A DNA stretch of 64,000 bases. Origin: an uncultured Aquimarina sp. GTDB lineage: Bacteria; Bacteroidota; Bacteroidia; Flavobacteriales; Flavobacteriaceae. Position 1 is the stretch's first letter, and each line of letters begins with the position of its first letter. A program made the translations under genes and the position numbers. Shown piece by piece: positions 27,017-35,842 of this stretch. The notes beneath the pieces were generated by a model. It searched no databases. It worked only from the letters and a program-made list of their open reading frames with translations, and was not told the origin of the DNA. Location of the stretch: assembly GCA_947492105.1 (NCBI GenBank), contig CANLMN010000006.1:62001-126000 (forward strand), written 5' to 3'.

Positions 27017-30000
27017 TTAATCAATAAACAGCTCGTCTATATATGGCCCACTTTTACCTGTGGTCTCTAATCGGATGCTATTAGCACCTGCTTTTAAGCG
27101 AATGATAGTGGGTACAAACTTCCATTCTTTTTCCCAACCGCCAGTGGGCTTAAATTCTAAGGTTCTGATGTATTCGTCGTTCACATACAACTTCATAGGG
27201 TGCTTCTGCCCTTCGTTATTGTGCATGTATCGCAAACGAATGCTGTAATCGCCGCCTTCGCCATCATTTTCTTGGTAAAATTCTACCGAGCCTTCTTTAT
27301 TTTCAAAAGTTACAAAACCGCTTCCTTTAAAACGTCTCGCTTCTCGACTGGCTTTGGCATTGCCTTTCAAAATTCCGTCTTCGGCAGAGAGGTTTACACC
27401 TCTACCAATCCATAGATCTTTAGAATGCTCATCTCCCCAAAACAAACCTTCATTCTTACCAAAGGTTTCGCTTAGCGTAAGTACTAGTTTGCCGTTTTGT
27501 TTTACAATGGCTTTTACGGTTGTACCGTCTGTAATTGTAAAAGGTGCTTTATAAATACGTCCCTTTGTTTCTGGGTCATCGCCATTCGTGGTATAGAACA
27601 CCTCTAGTTTTGAAGATGCTTTTTTTCCTAAAACGGCGATTTCTTTAACATCAATAGTAATTTCGTTTGAAATGTATAGGGCTTTATCGCCTAAGATGGA
27701 TGCCGTAAGTATTGCTGCGTTTTTAGCATCGGGCAGAGCTCTTAGAAACAGTCGTGTTTTTCCAAAAAATAAGGCTCTATACTCCGATTTTGTTCTGCTT
27801 ATTGGATCAATAGGATTTCCATTTTCCATAGAAATCTTTTTTATATCGCCTTGGATGGCATAATACACCTTGTTCTCTCCATAAGGATATAGGTTACCTG
27901 AAGCGTCTAAACTTTCTGAAGACACAATATAACTTGTCGTAAAACTATCTTCTGCCTCTAGTTCCTGAATATGGTTTTGTAATGTTGATGGCTGTTTACT
28001 GGTTGTAAATGCCGTTTTTTTAATGACTTTCCCGTCTTTATAAGCTACAGCTTCTAGCGTGCCTTCTTCATAAGGGACCATCCATTCGCACTGCATTTCA
28101 TTCCACACTGTTCCGGGTTTATCTTTTCCTAGAGACTTGCCATTTAAGAATAGCTCTACCTCATCGGCATTAGAATACACCCAAACTGGAATTACTGTGC
28201 CTTTTTCCATTCTTGGATGCGACCAGTGTGGCAGCATGTGGAGCATCGGGGTTTTGGTCCACTGACTCTTGTAAAAATAAAACAGGTCTTTTTTAAATCC
28301 TGCAACGTCTAAAGCCCCTCCCATAAATAAGTTGAAAGGCAAACCGCCATGTACTAAACCTGCTTCTCCGTAATAATCGAAACCTGTCCATCTAAAATGT
28401 CCACTATGCCATGGATTATCCCGCATCACTTCCCAGTATTTTCGTGCTGATACGCGAACCGTTGCATTGTCGTAAGACGAGTTGAAACTTTGCTTTCTGT
28501 TGCGCCAGTTTTTGGGGTTGATTCCTTCATAAAAGAAAATTTCTTTTTCTGTGAGGTTTGGCAATGGGTAGGTTCCTGGTAATTCGTTATCGCGCCACCA
28601 GGTTTGGGTTCTGTAATAGCCTCTGGTTTGCCATGTGTGCGGTGCTTCTGTAGAGATAAAAGGTTTCTCTAAGGTTTTATGTTCTATAAAGATTTTGGTT
28701 TCTGAACCACCATTTACGCCTTCAATATCCATATCTTCTGGATTTCCTGCACCTGAAGTAAACAATCGTGTGGGGTCTAACTGCTTGCCAAACTTCACCA
28801 ATTCTGGACCAATATGGCTATGGGTTTCATTTCCTAAACTCCACACAAAGATACTCGCATGGTTACGGTCTCTGGTAATCCATTCTGTAACATCGCGCTG
28901 CCACCATGCATCAAAAGCTTGTTTGCCATAATCTTGAGGTGCTTTTTTATGCCAACCATCAAAAATTTCATCCATTACTAACAATCCTATTTCATCACAA
29001 ATATCGTAGAACATCGGTGGTGTTGGATTGTGCGAAGGTCGTATTGCATTAATGCCCATAGCTTTTAAGGACTGAAGTTTCCAACGCAACAAAGGTTTTG
29101 TCCACGCGCCTCCTACAGGGCCGCCTTCCCAATGCTCACAAACTCCTTTTAGCTTTACATTTTTACCATTAAGCCAAAAGCCTGTATTGGTGTCCCATTT
29201 TACGGTTTTAAAACCAAAAGTGGTATGCACTTCATCTATCACCTTTTTACCGTCTAAAATTTGAGTAATGGCTTTATACAAGGTTGGGCTTTCTGGACTC
29301 CACAATTGGGGTTTCGCTACCGTTAATTCTATAGTGTTTAAGCCGCCGTTTATGCTAACCTGCTTCTTGTTTATTATTTTTCCTTTTGGAGATATTACTT
29401 TAACCTTATAGGCTAAACCTTTGCGCTGCCCATTAACTTCAGCATCAATACTAACGGTTGCCGTTGCTTTGGTTATGGAGGGTGTCTTTATAAATATACC
29501 ATTGGGTTTAAAATGTACAGGGTTAACCTCTATCAACTTTACAGCGGCATAGATCCCACAGGGATGATACCAACGTGCAGAAGGCTCTAGAGCATTATCT
29601 ACACGAACAGCAATCGTGTTTTCTCCTGCTCTTAGATGTTTTGAAATATCGTAACGAAAACTAATATAGCCATAAGGTCTTTTGGCTAAATACGTTCCAT
29701 TAACCCAGACTTCACTGTTCATATAAACCCCATCAAAATTAATGTATGTGATGTTCGATAAACTTTTCTTCTCTACCGTAAATGTCTTGCGGTACCAACC
29801 AATACCACCATCGTGGTAGCCACCGCCTTGCCCTTGATCGCCGCCTTTACGTACGCCTTTCTCAAAAGACCAATCGTGAGGAATATTTAAAGCCGTCCAC
29901 TTGGAGACGTCTACGGTTTCTTTAGAAAATGACGCATCATCTTCTAAAATAAAACTCCAATGGTTATTAAAGTTTGTTTCTATACGTTGCGCAAAAGAAG

Positions 30001-30064
30001 ATAAGGCTGCAAATACACCAATTGCAACACTTAGATACAGATTGAAAAATTGTTGTTTGTACAT
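27017..30064 (-). CDS. GH2 family glycoside hydrolase with C-terminal binding modules
   Basis: The frame extends upstream to a TTG at 30103, but the ATG at 30064 begins directly with a signal peptide ending SSFAQ, so it was chosen (about 1015 residues). The GH2 architecture is complete: jelly roll, Ig-like domain, TIM barrel with acid/base GNE (Glu413, in FVWSLGNETHSH) and nucleophile STEAPH (Glu473). Behind the catalytic core are DUF4982-like and Ig-like domains, a segment resembling the CHB_HEX_C domain of hexosaminidases (VFYTTNGDDPETKG), and a terminal CBM35/CBM6-like jelly roll ending in PYIDELFID. The usual activity for this architecture is beta-galactosidase, but others such as beta-glucuronidase occur. 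It has an intact catalytic pair, in contrast to the GH2 protein at 7.1-10.0 kb. Two bases separate it from the PL8 gene. Confidence 0.88.
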   Translation of the reverse strand: MYKQQFFNLYLSVAIGVFAALSSFAQRIETNFNNHWSFILEDDASFSKETVDVSKWTALNIPHDWSFEKGVRKGGDQGQGGGYHDGGIGWYRKTFTVEKKSLSNITYINFDGVYMNSEVWVNGTYLAKRPYGYISFRYDISKHLRAGENTIAVRVDNALEPSARWYHPCGIYAAVKLIEVNPVHFKPNGIFIKTPSITKATATVSIDAEVNGQRKGLAYKVKVISPKGKIINKKQVSINGGLNTIELTVAKPQLWSPESPTLYKAITQILDGKKVIDEVHTTFGFKTVKWDTNTGFWLNGKNVKLKGVCEHWEGGPVGGAWTKPLLRWKLQSLKAMGINAIRPSHNPTPPMFYDICDEIGLLVMDEIFDGWHKKAPQDYGKQAFDAWWQRDVTEWITRDRNHASIFVWSLGNETHSHIGPELVKFGKQLDPTRLFTSGAGNPEDMDIEGVNGGSETKIFIEHKTLEKPFISTEAPHTWQTRGYYRTQTWWRDNELPGTYPLPNLTEKEIFFYEGINPKNWRNRKQSFNSSYDNATVRVSARKYWEVMRDNPWHSGHFRWTGFDYYGEAGLVHGGLPFNLFMGGALDVAGFKKDLFYFYKSQWTKTPMLHMLPHWSHPRMEKGTVIPVWVYSNADEVELFLNGKSLGKDKPGTVWNEMQCEWMVPYEEGTLEAVAYKDGKVIKKTAFTTSKQPSTLQNHIQELEAEDSFTTSYIVSSESLDASGNLYPYGENKVYYAIQGDIKKISMENGNPIDPISRTKSEYRALFFGKTRLFLRALPDAKNAAILTASILGDKALYISNEITIDVKEIAVLGKKASSKLEVFYTTNGDDPETKGRIYKAPFTITDGTTVKAIVKQNGKLVLTLSETFGKNEGLFWGDEHSKDLWIGRGVNLSAEDGILKGNAKASREARRFKGSGFVTFENKEGSVEFYQENDGEGGDYSIRLRYMHNNEGQKHPMKLYVNDEYIRTLEFKPTGGWEKEWKFVPTIIRLKAGANSIRLETTGKSGPYIDELFID

Positions 30065-30131
30065 TGTCTGTTTTAATTTATGTGATATAAATATGCTTTC
30101 CAAAGCGATACCAATGTCGTCTTATAGAATT

Positions 30132-31613
30132 TTATTTTTTTCTTTGCTTTCTACTTTGATCGTTTTGTAAAAAAGGTCCTTTATCTTTTGGTATTTGAGA
30201 TTCTAAAAGTGCTTTCATTTTACATTCTACTTTTTTGTACTTTGTATCACCTGATAGGTTCACAAAAGACAGCAAACTGTTTTTATGTTCGTACAATTCT
30301 GCATTTAACACTTTCTGCGTCTTCGCATCTCTCCATTCTGTATACCTCCAATTGCCATCTGTTGCGGTACATCCCATAATGTTTTTACCACGAGCATATA
30401 CACTTGTAGCCACTTTATCCCATTTTTTATTAGGCTTATCTAATAAAGGCATGATGCTCTTACCATCAAATGCTTTGCCTTCTATATTGCAATAGTCTAC
30501 CAGTGTTGGAAAAATATCGACATTCTCTACCAATGCATTAGATGCTACGCCTGTTTTACGCTTTTCATAGCCTGTCTCTCTACTGATGATTAACGGCACA
30601 CGCACATCGATCTCTACATTAGAATGCTTACACCAAGCGCCATATTCTCCAATTTTGTACCCATGATCGCTCATAAACACAACCATCGTATTTTTACGCA
30701 AATCTAAATCTTCTAACGTTTTCATGACTTTCCCTACTTGGGCATCTATATAACTTATAGAGGCATGATACCCATGAATTAAATCGCGGGTTAAATCATC
30801 ATCTAAATCGCCTTCTTTAGGAATACCGTGATATACTTTTAATTCCCCCCATTTTGTGAGTGCCAAACGGTAGGCTCCTTCTGGTTTTTTTCTAGAAGGA
30901 ATTTCAAAATCCTTTTTATTATACAAATCCCAATACTTTTTTGGAGCATTAAAGGGCAAGTGTGGTTTGCTTAAACCTACAATCATTAAAAACTTATCGT
31001 CTTTTAATTTTTCTAAGGTTTCTATGGCATATTTAGCAGCACGTCCATCTTTATACGCTTCGTCTGGCACATCTGCATTTTCAAAAGCAGGCCCTTTCAA
31101 AGGTTTAACGCCTTCGTCTTTAAGACGCTTAAGCAATGCTTTATTCTCTGGTTTGTTGTAAGTATTGGGTTCTTTTTCAAAATAGGTAGACCAAACCTTT
31201 TTATCATCAGAGCTATGGTGGTATACTTTGCCAATGCTCACGGTCTTGTACCCATTTTTCTTAAACAACTGCGGCATAGAGACCACATCTTTATGCACGG
31301 ATCTTAAAGGCGTAAAAATGCTATAAATTCCTAAATTTTGCGGACGAATTCCTGTTAGGGTACTCATTCGAGAAGGCGCACAAATCGCTTGCTGTACATA
31401 AGCTTTTTTAAATAAAACACCTTCTGTCGCTAATTGATCTATGTTTGGTGTTTTGGCAGTGAGACTCCCATAACAGCCTAATTCGGCTCTTAAATCATCT
31501 ACATAAAAGACCAGTACATTCGGAGCTTTTTTAGAGGCATCTGTTTTTACTTGTTGAGCAGTGGTACAAAACGTACCGATGAATAGAAGTCCTAATACTA
31601 TGATTTTTTTCAT
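30132..31613 (-). CDS. S1 family sulfatase, iduronate-2-sulfatase-like
   Basis: A 493-residue sulfatase with a type I signal peptide (near CTTAQQ). The first metal site is [15 protein letters not shown], the formylglycine motif is CAPSR with Cys78, GKVYHH provides the Lys/His pair, and [12 protein letters not shown] the distal metal loop. All are typical of iduronate-2-sulfatase-like S1_7 proteins, and the layout resembles the partial sulfatase at the left edge. It is 20 bases downstream of the CTPHR sulfatase pair and 67 bases upstream of the GH2 gene. It probably desulfates uronate or rhamnose residues, with exact position unknown. Confidence 0.9.
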   Translation of the reverse strand: MKKIIVLGLLFIGTFCTTAQQVKTDASKKAPNVLVFYVDDLRAELGCYGSLTAKTPNIDQLATEGVLFKKAYVQQAICAPSRMSTLTGIRPQNLGIYSIFTPLRSVHKDVVSMPQLFKKNGYKTVSIGKVYHHSSDDKKVWSTYFEKEPNTYNKPENKALLKRLKDEGVKPLKGPAFENADVPDEAYKDGRAAKYAIETLEKLKDDKFLMIVGLSKPHLPFNAPKKYWDLYNKKDFEIPSRKKPEGAYRLALTKWGELKVYHGIPKEGDLDDDLTRDLIHGYHASISYIDAQVGKVMKTLEDLDLRKNTMVVFMSDHGYKIGEYGAWCKHSNVEIDVRVPLIISRETGYEKRKTGVASNALVENVDIFPTLVDYCNIEGKAFDGKSIMPLLDKPNKKWDKVATSVYARGKNIMGCTATDGNWRYTEWRDAKTQKVLNAELYEHKNSLLSFVNLSGDTKYKKVECKMKALLESQIPKDKGPFLQNDQSRKQRKK

Positions 31614-31633
31614 TTGTATGTTCTAAATTAATC

Positions 31634-33148
31634 TTATTTCACAGCTTTTGGTGATTGCACAACACCTTTACCTTCCTCAAATTCCCAAAAAGGAATGGCT
31701 GGTTTGTGTTCTGCAAACACATAATTATATTTTTTGAGATAATAATCTCTCGATTTAAATTCGTCACCTAACTCCCCTAACTTTGCCATTAATGTGTCAT
31801 CTAATTCCTTTTGAAGGGTTGCAAACTCTGGATTATCTAATAAATTATTCATTTGATAAGGGTCTGCTACGTTATCGAAAAATAAATTTGGACCTTCTGT
31901 AGTTTTGCCATAGGTATATTGTTTTGTTCTTATAGCACGGTAAGGTAGTTGTTTGAAATTTGATGCAAAAGGCGCTACATTCATCACCAAGGCTGCTCGA
32001 TCTGCATTTGGGTTTGGATGTGTTATTAATTGGGTTAAATCGTCACCCTCTATACCTTCAGGAATTTTGATATTGGACAAGCCTAATAAAGACGGTAAGA
32101 TATCTGGTGTGGTTAAAGGGGCATTGACCACAGCGCCTTTTTGGCTGTCCATACCCGGATATCTTATTAGAAATGGTACACGAATAGATTCATCCCAAGC
32201 CATTTGCTTCATCCAAGGTCTCATACCATGTGCCCCCATCATCTCACCATGGTCTGCTGAAAATACAATGATGGTATTATCAGACAGGTTTAGGGTTTCG
32301 ATTTGTTTTAGCAAACGTCCAATAGCTTCGTCGGTTGCTGTTGCATGTGCATAATACCCTTGTAATTCTTCTCGAGTACGTTTTTCTAATTTTTTGGGGA
32401 CATTAGGGTTCAATGTTAACGCCTCCTTAGGATACAGATCTTTGTATTTTTGCGGTGCAGAATGGTGTGGAAAATGGGGCGTTGCTATAGACAATACGGC
32501 CAAAAAAGGCGCTTCGTCTTTGGCATGCGTCGCCAAATAATTATTGGCATCTTCTACAATGGCAAAAGGCGAATAGGCGTTCCAGTACTGTAGTTCGGGA
32601 TTGTCATTATCATAATACGGCATTTTATTATAATTATGCGAACATTCTAATGCTTTCCAATAGCTAAATCCTTGGCGTCGTTCTTTGGGAATAAATCCTT
32701 GACGCCCATGACCATCCAAGTGCCATTTGCCCCAATAGGCCGTGTTATACCCTTCGGCTTTGTATATCTCCGCCATAGTTACTTCTTCTGAAGGCAAGTA
32801 TATATCGTTAACAATCATTCCTGTTGTTGTTGGAAATTTTCCTGTAAAAAGCGCGGCTCTATGCGGCGTACATACTGGTAAAACAGACACGGCGTTGGTA
32901 AAGTTGACTGCTGTTTTTGCAAAGGCATCTAAATTTGGCGTTTTCACGTCTTTATTTCCGGCATAACCTAAGGCAGAACCCCGCCATTGATCGGTTAAAA
33001 TATAAACGATATTAGGTTGTCGCACTTCTACGTCCACTTCTACATTTGATGGCGCATTTTTGTGTTTACAGCTAAATAATGCCCCTATGAAGATCATTAA
33101 AATTAATTTAGCTATGGTATTACGATTCATTGCATTTTTAGTTTTCAT
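31634..33148 (-). CDS. S1 family sulfatase with CTPHR motif, lipoprotein (tandem copy 1)
   Basis: A 504-residue lipoprotein (lipobox GALFSC) and one of two adjacent close paralogues. The first metal site is ILTDQWRGSALGYAG, the formylglycine motif CTPHR with Cys93 in PVCTPHRAALFTG, then GKWHLDGHGR and SADHGEMMGAHG. Both copies share an insert with the segment ALECSHNYNKMPYYDND, which may shape the substrate pocket. The motif obeys CxPxR, so formylglycine maturation is expected. Starts at Met1 or Met7 are both possible. Intergenic distance to its paralogue is 27 bases. Confidence 0.9.
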   Translation of the reverse strand: MKTKNAMNRNTIAKLILMIFIGALFSCKHKNAPSNVEVDVEVRQPNIVYILTDQWRGSALGYAGNKDVKTPNLDAFAKTAVNFTNAVSVLPVCTPHRAALFTGKFPTTTGMIVNDIYLPSEEVTMAEIYKAEGYNTAYWGKWHLDGHGRQGFIPKERRQGFSYWKALECSHNYNKMPYYDNDNPELQYWNAYSPFAIVEDANNYLATHAKDEAPFLAVLSIATPHFPHHSAPQKYKDLYPKEALTLNPNVPKKLEKRTREELQGYYAHATATDEAIGRLLKQIETLNLSDNTIIVFSADHGEMMGAHGMRPWMKQMAWDESIRVPFLIRYPGMDSQKGAVVNAPLTTPDILPSLLGLSNIKIPEGIEGDDLTQLITHPNPNADRAALVMNVAPFASNFKQLPYRAIRTKQYTYGKTTEGPNLFFDNVADPYQMNNLLDNPEFATLQKELDDTLMAKLGELGDEFKSRDYYLKKYNYVFAEHKPAIPFWEFEEGKGVVQSPKAVK

Positions 33149-33175
33149 TTGTTTCCTCTAAAACCACTCTTAAGT

Positions 33176-34681
33176 TTACTTATAATTTAATGGTCTTGGA
33201 GATTGCACCTTACCCTGACCTTTATCGAAACTCCACCAATCTATGGCATGTTTTTTTGCATCCAAAACATATCCCCATTTTTTCATATAATAAGTTTTAG
33301 GTCTTAGCTCGTCTCCTATGTTTTTAAGTTGTTTTTTTAGTTTTGCGTCCAAAACTGCTTGTATATCCTTAAATTTTGGTTTTCCTAGCAAATTGTTTTG
33401 TTGATGAGGATCATTTACATTATCGTAGAACATACTTGGTCCATTTGGAGTAACAGCATACGTATATTGTTTGGTTCTAATCCCTCTGTAAGGTACATCA
33501 TTTAGGTTAGCTCCAAACGGCGCTACATTCATCACCAGTGCTGCACGGTCTGCATTAGGATCTGGGTTTTTAATTAATGGCGATACATCTTCGCCTTCAA
33601 TCGTTTCTGGAATCTCTATCCCAGATAAGCCCAAAAGTGATGGCAATATATCTGGTGTCGTTAAAGGGGCATTAACTACAGCGCCTTTGTGTCTTGCAAT
33701 ACCGGGATAACTTATTAAAAAAGGTACACGAATAGACTCATCCCACGCCAATTGTTTTACAAATGGTTTTACGCCATGTGCCCCCATCATCTCTCCATGA
33801 TCTGACGAAAAAACAATAATAGTGTTTTCTTCTAAATGTTGTACTTTAAGATTATCCAATATCAAGCCTATAGCTTTATCTGTAGCTGTAGCATGCGCGT
33901 AATACCCTTGTAATTCTTTGCGACTTCTTTCTTTGAATTTGTCTGCTACATTTGGATTTAAAGTCAATCCTTCTGGTGGATACATATCTTTGTATTTCTT
34001 TGGTGCAGATGAATGCGGATAATGCGGTGTTGCAATAGAAATAACGGCTAGAAATGGCTTTTTATCCTTGGCATGTTGAGTTATATATTCATTAGCATCT
34101 TTTGCTATAGCAAATGGGGAATATTCACCCCAAGTTTTGATATTTGTATCATCATTATCATAATAGGGCATTTTGGCGTAATTATGTGAGCATTCTAAAG
34201 CGCGCCAAAACTCAAATCCTTGTCGTCTTTCTTTAGGAATAAACGTTTTTCTACCATGACCATCTAAATGCCACTTGCCCCAATAAGCTGTGCTATAACC
34301 CGCTTCTTTATAAATTTCTGCCATGGTTAATTCTTCTGCTGGCAGGTGTATGTCGTTTAAAAACATTCCTGTCGTTGTGGGGAACCGTCCTGTAAATAAG
34401 GCCGCTCTATGTGGTGTACAAACAGGCGTCACAGATACCGTATTTGTAAAATTAACCGCTTGCTTAGCAAAGGCATCTAAATGTGGTGTTTTAACATCTG
34501 GGTTTCCGGCATAGCCCAAGGCGGAGCCACGCCATTGATCTGTAAGAATATAAACTACATTTGGTTTTTTCTCTTGAGCCATTGTAGTTTGTGTCACCAT
34601 AGCGACCTTTTTTTCCTTTTTCTTACAACTAATAGCTAATAAGCTCAGGAGTGCTATGAATAGGGCTTTGTTGATTTTCAT
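33176..34681 (-). CDS. S1 family sulfatase with CTPHR motif, lipoprotein (tandem copy 2)
   Basis: A 501-residue lipoprotein (lipobox LLAISC), collinear along its full length with the sulfatase just downstream. Shared are the DQWRGSALGYAGN metal site, CTPHR (Cys88), GKWHLDGHGRK, the insert ALECSHNYAKMPYYDND, and SSDHGEMMGAHG. The two diverge mainly in the signal region and the C-terminal 50 residues. It is the first gene of the long minus-strand run that reaches the left edge, so the main promoter for at least part of that run should lie in the 469 bases before it. Subfamily and substrate are not recognisable by eye. Confidence 0.9.
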   Translation of the reverse strand: MKINKALFIALLSLLAISCKKKEKKVAMVTQTTMAQEKKPNVVYILTDQWRGSALGYAGNPDVKTPHLDAFAKQAVNFTNTVSVTPVCTPHRAALFTGRFPTTTGMFLNDIHLPAEELTMAEIYKEAGYSTAYWGKWHLDGHGRKTFIPKERRQGFEFWRALECSHNYAKMPYYDNDDTNIKTWGEYSPFAIAKDANEYITQHAKDKKPFLAVISIATPHYPHSSAPKKYKDMYPPEGLTLNPNVADKFKERSRKELQGYYAHATATDKAIGLILDNLKVQHLEENTIIVFSSDHGEMMGAHGVKPFVKQLAWDESIRVPFLISYPGIARHKGAVVNAPLTTPDILPSLLGLSGIEIPETIEGEDVSPLIKNPDPNADRAALVMNVAPFGANLNDVPYRGIRTKQYTYAVTPNGPSMFYDNVNDPHQQNNLLGKPKFKDIQAVLDAKLKKQLKNIGDELRPKTYYMKKWGYVLDAKKHAIDWWSFDKGQGKVQSPRPLNYK

Positions 34682-35150
34682 GTTGATATTGTAGTTGTTA
34701 TTCTATATTAAAACGATTTTGACACATTAACTTTTATTCTTACGGACAACGGCGTTGTACTAACCGTTAAAAAAAATAATTACAAGCTCATAATTAGCTT
34801 CTCTTTCTACTATATTGACCTGCAATTACATTTTAACTGGTATCATTTTTTTTCAATTCGCTATAAATCTTTTTTGAGTATCCAATGAACCTAAAGTTCG
34901 AATGGAATTAAATCACTATATCTGTAAAGCTTTCCATTATTAATACATACGTTCTTATCTATCTACACTCAAATATTCAATTACTGAAGTACATCTACAT
35001 AAAGAATATTCTATCTCAACACAGAATGTATAGCTTTTGTTAGCCTTACGAAAACGTTTTTTGTTTTTAATAAATTTCGAGACATATACAGTGCAGTACG
35101 CCATTAACAATCGTAAAGGTACAGATCTACAGAAGCCTTGAAAAATACTA
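34682..35150. other. Gene-free region upstream of the 34.7-kb sulfatase operon
   Basis: No open frame longer than a few dozen codons with coding character was seen. The stretch must carry the start signals for the minus-strand operon beginning at 34681 and the end of rhaM transcription. I found no clear TAnnTTTG box in the minus orientation and no GC-rich hairpin. The only recognisable content is a short copy of an intergenic repeat (34772-34850), listed separately. Confidence 0.5.
34772..34850 (+). repeat. Intergenic repeat family, short copy A
   Basis: Begins AATAATTACAAGCTCATAAT, continues TAGCTTCTCTTTCTACTA, and ends CAATTACATTTTAACTGGTA. The same two ends occur in the same order and orientation at 35519-35676 and, with more mismatches, at 55075-55400. 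In this copy the ends are almost directly joined, while the other two copies carry extra sequence between them. No open frame and no target duplication was identified. Confidence 0.6.
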
Positions 35151-35465
35151 TTACGGCATATAAAACACTTCTTCTAATGGAATTGAAACAGGAGAATTAT
35201 CTGTATTGACCTCCATTATATCTGACATAAAATCCCACCATTTTTTTACAATCTCCTTACTGGCCAAATCCTGAGAACCACCGTCACCAGCAACCTTTTG
35301 AAAAGCAAAAAGTGTATTAGTTTCTTCATCAAAAAAGATGGAATATTCACTCACCCCATTATCTTTCAATAATTTTTTGAGTTCTGGCCAAAGCTCATCA
35401 TGACGTTTCTTATACGCTTCTTTTTGTCCTTGATTCAACTTCATTTTAAATGCTAATCTCTGCAT
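35151..35465 (-). CDS. rhaM: L-rhamnose mutarotase
   Basis: A 104-residue cytosolic protein that interconverts alpha and beta anomers of L-rhamnose before isomerisation. It matches the family in length and contains FKMKLNQGQKEAYKKRHDEL, with Tyr18 and His22 at the positions of the catalytic residues I recall for E. coli RhaM. The C-terminal KKWWDFMSDIM and a short acidic tail also fit. It stands alone between two gene-free regions, each holding a copy of the same repeat. Its presence confirms that the locus ends in free L-rhamnose. RhaA, RhaB and RhaD equivalents are not in the window. Confidence 0.93.
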   Translation of the reverse strand: MQRLAFKMKLNQGQKEAYKKRHDELWPELKKLLKDNGVSEYSIFFDEETNTLFAFQKVAGDGGSQDLASKEIVKKWWDFMSDIMEVNTDNSPVSIPLEEVFYMP

Positions 35466-35842
35466 AATTGTAATTCTTTAGTGTCTTTTTATTCTTTTGG
35501 AAATAATCATACCATTCAAAAAATAATTACAGGCTACTAATTAGCTTCTTTTTCTGCTATTTTTTTGCTACAAAATTAAACCGTATCCAAGGCTATGCCT
35601 AAATTTTATAGTTCTAATTAATATAAAATAGTTCAAATTATTTTGGACTACAATTACATTTCAACTGGTACTATTTATTTAAAAAACTTATAATCAAATA
35701 AATAATTAAATTTTATTTGGCTTCATCAAAAAGTTTGGCTGTTTACAACAACATACTTTTAGAATCTAATTCAGTATTTTCTGAATCCTTACTAGTTATC
35801 AAAAATCATTCCTAGTTTCTTTAAAAAACAAAAAAATGATAC
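35466..35842. other. Gene-free region between rhaM and the 35.8-kb sulfatase
   Basis: No coding frame seen. It contains the rhaM upstream region and the end of the sulfatase transcript. No convincing terminator hairpin was found. Its main content is repeat copy B (35519-35676). Confidence 0.5.
35519..35676 (+). repeat. Intergenic repeat family, medium copy B
   Basis: Starts with AAATAATTACAGGCTACTAA, ends with TACATTTCAACTGGTACTAT, and matches copy A at both ends. Its inner part (AAAATTAAACCGTATCCAAG, then GTTCTAATTAATATAAAATA and ATTATTTTGGACTACAATTA) is shared with copy C at 55305-55390 but absent from copy A. It looks like a deletion derivative of the longer copy C. Confidence 0.65.

Noticed and set aside
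30065-30103. Upstream TTG start of the 1028-codon GH2 frame
   Set aside because: It would add 13 residues in front of a complete signal peptide. The ATG at 30064 starts the signal peptide directly.
31953-32354. 133-codon plus-strand open frame
   Set aside because: Antisense to the CTPHR sulfatase. A shifted version of it also appears antisense to the paralogue, showing that it only mirrors sulfatase codons.
34682-35842. Transposase remnant or mobile element around rhaM
   Set aside because: The repeats there have no coding sequence and no target duplications were found. They are described as intergenic repeats only.
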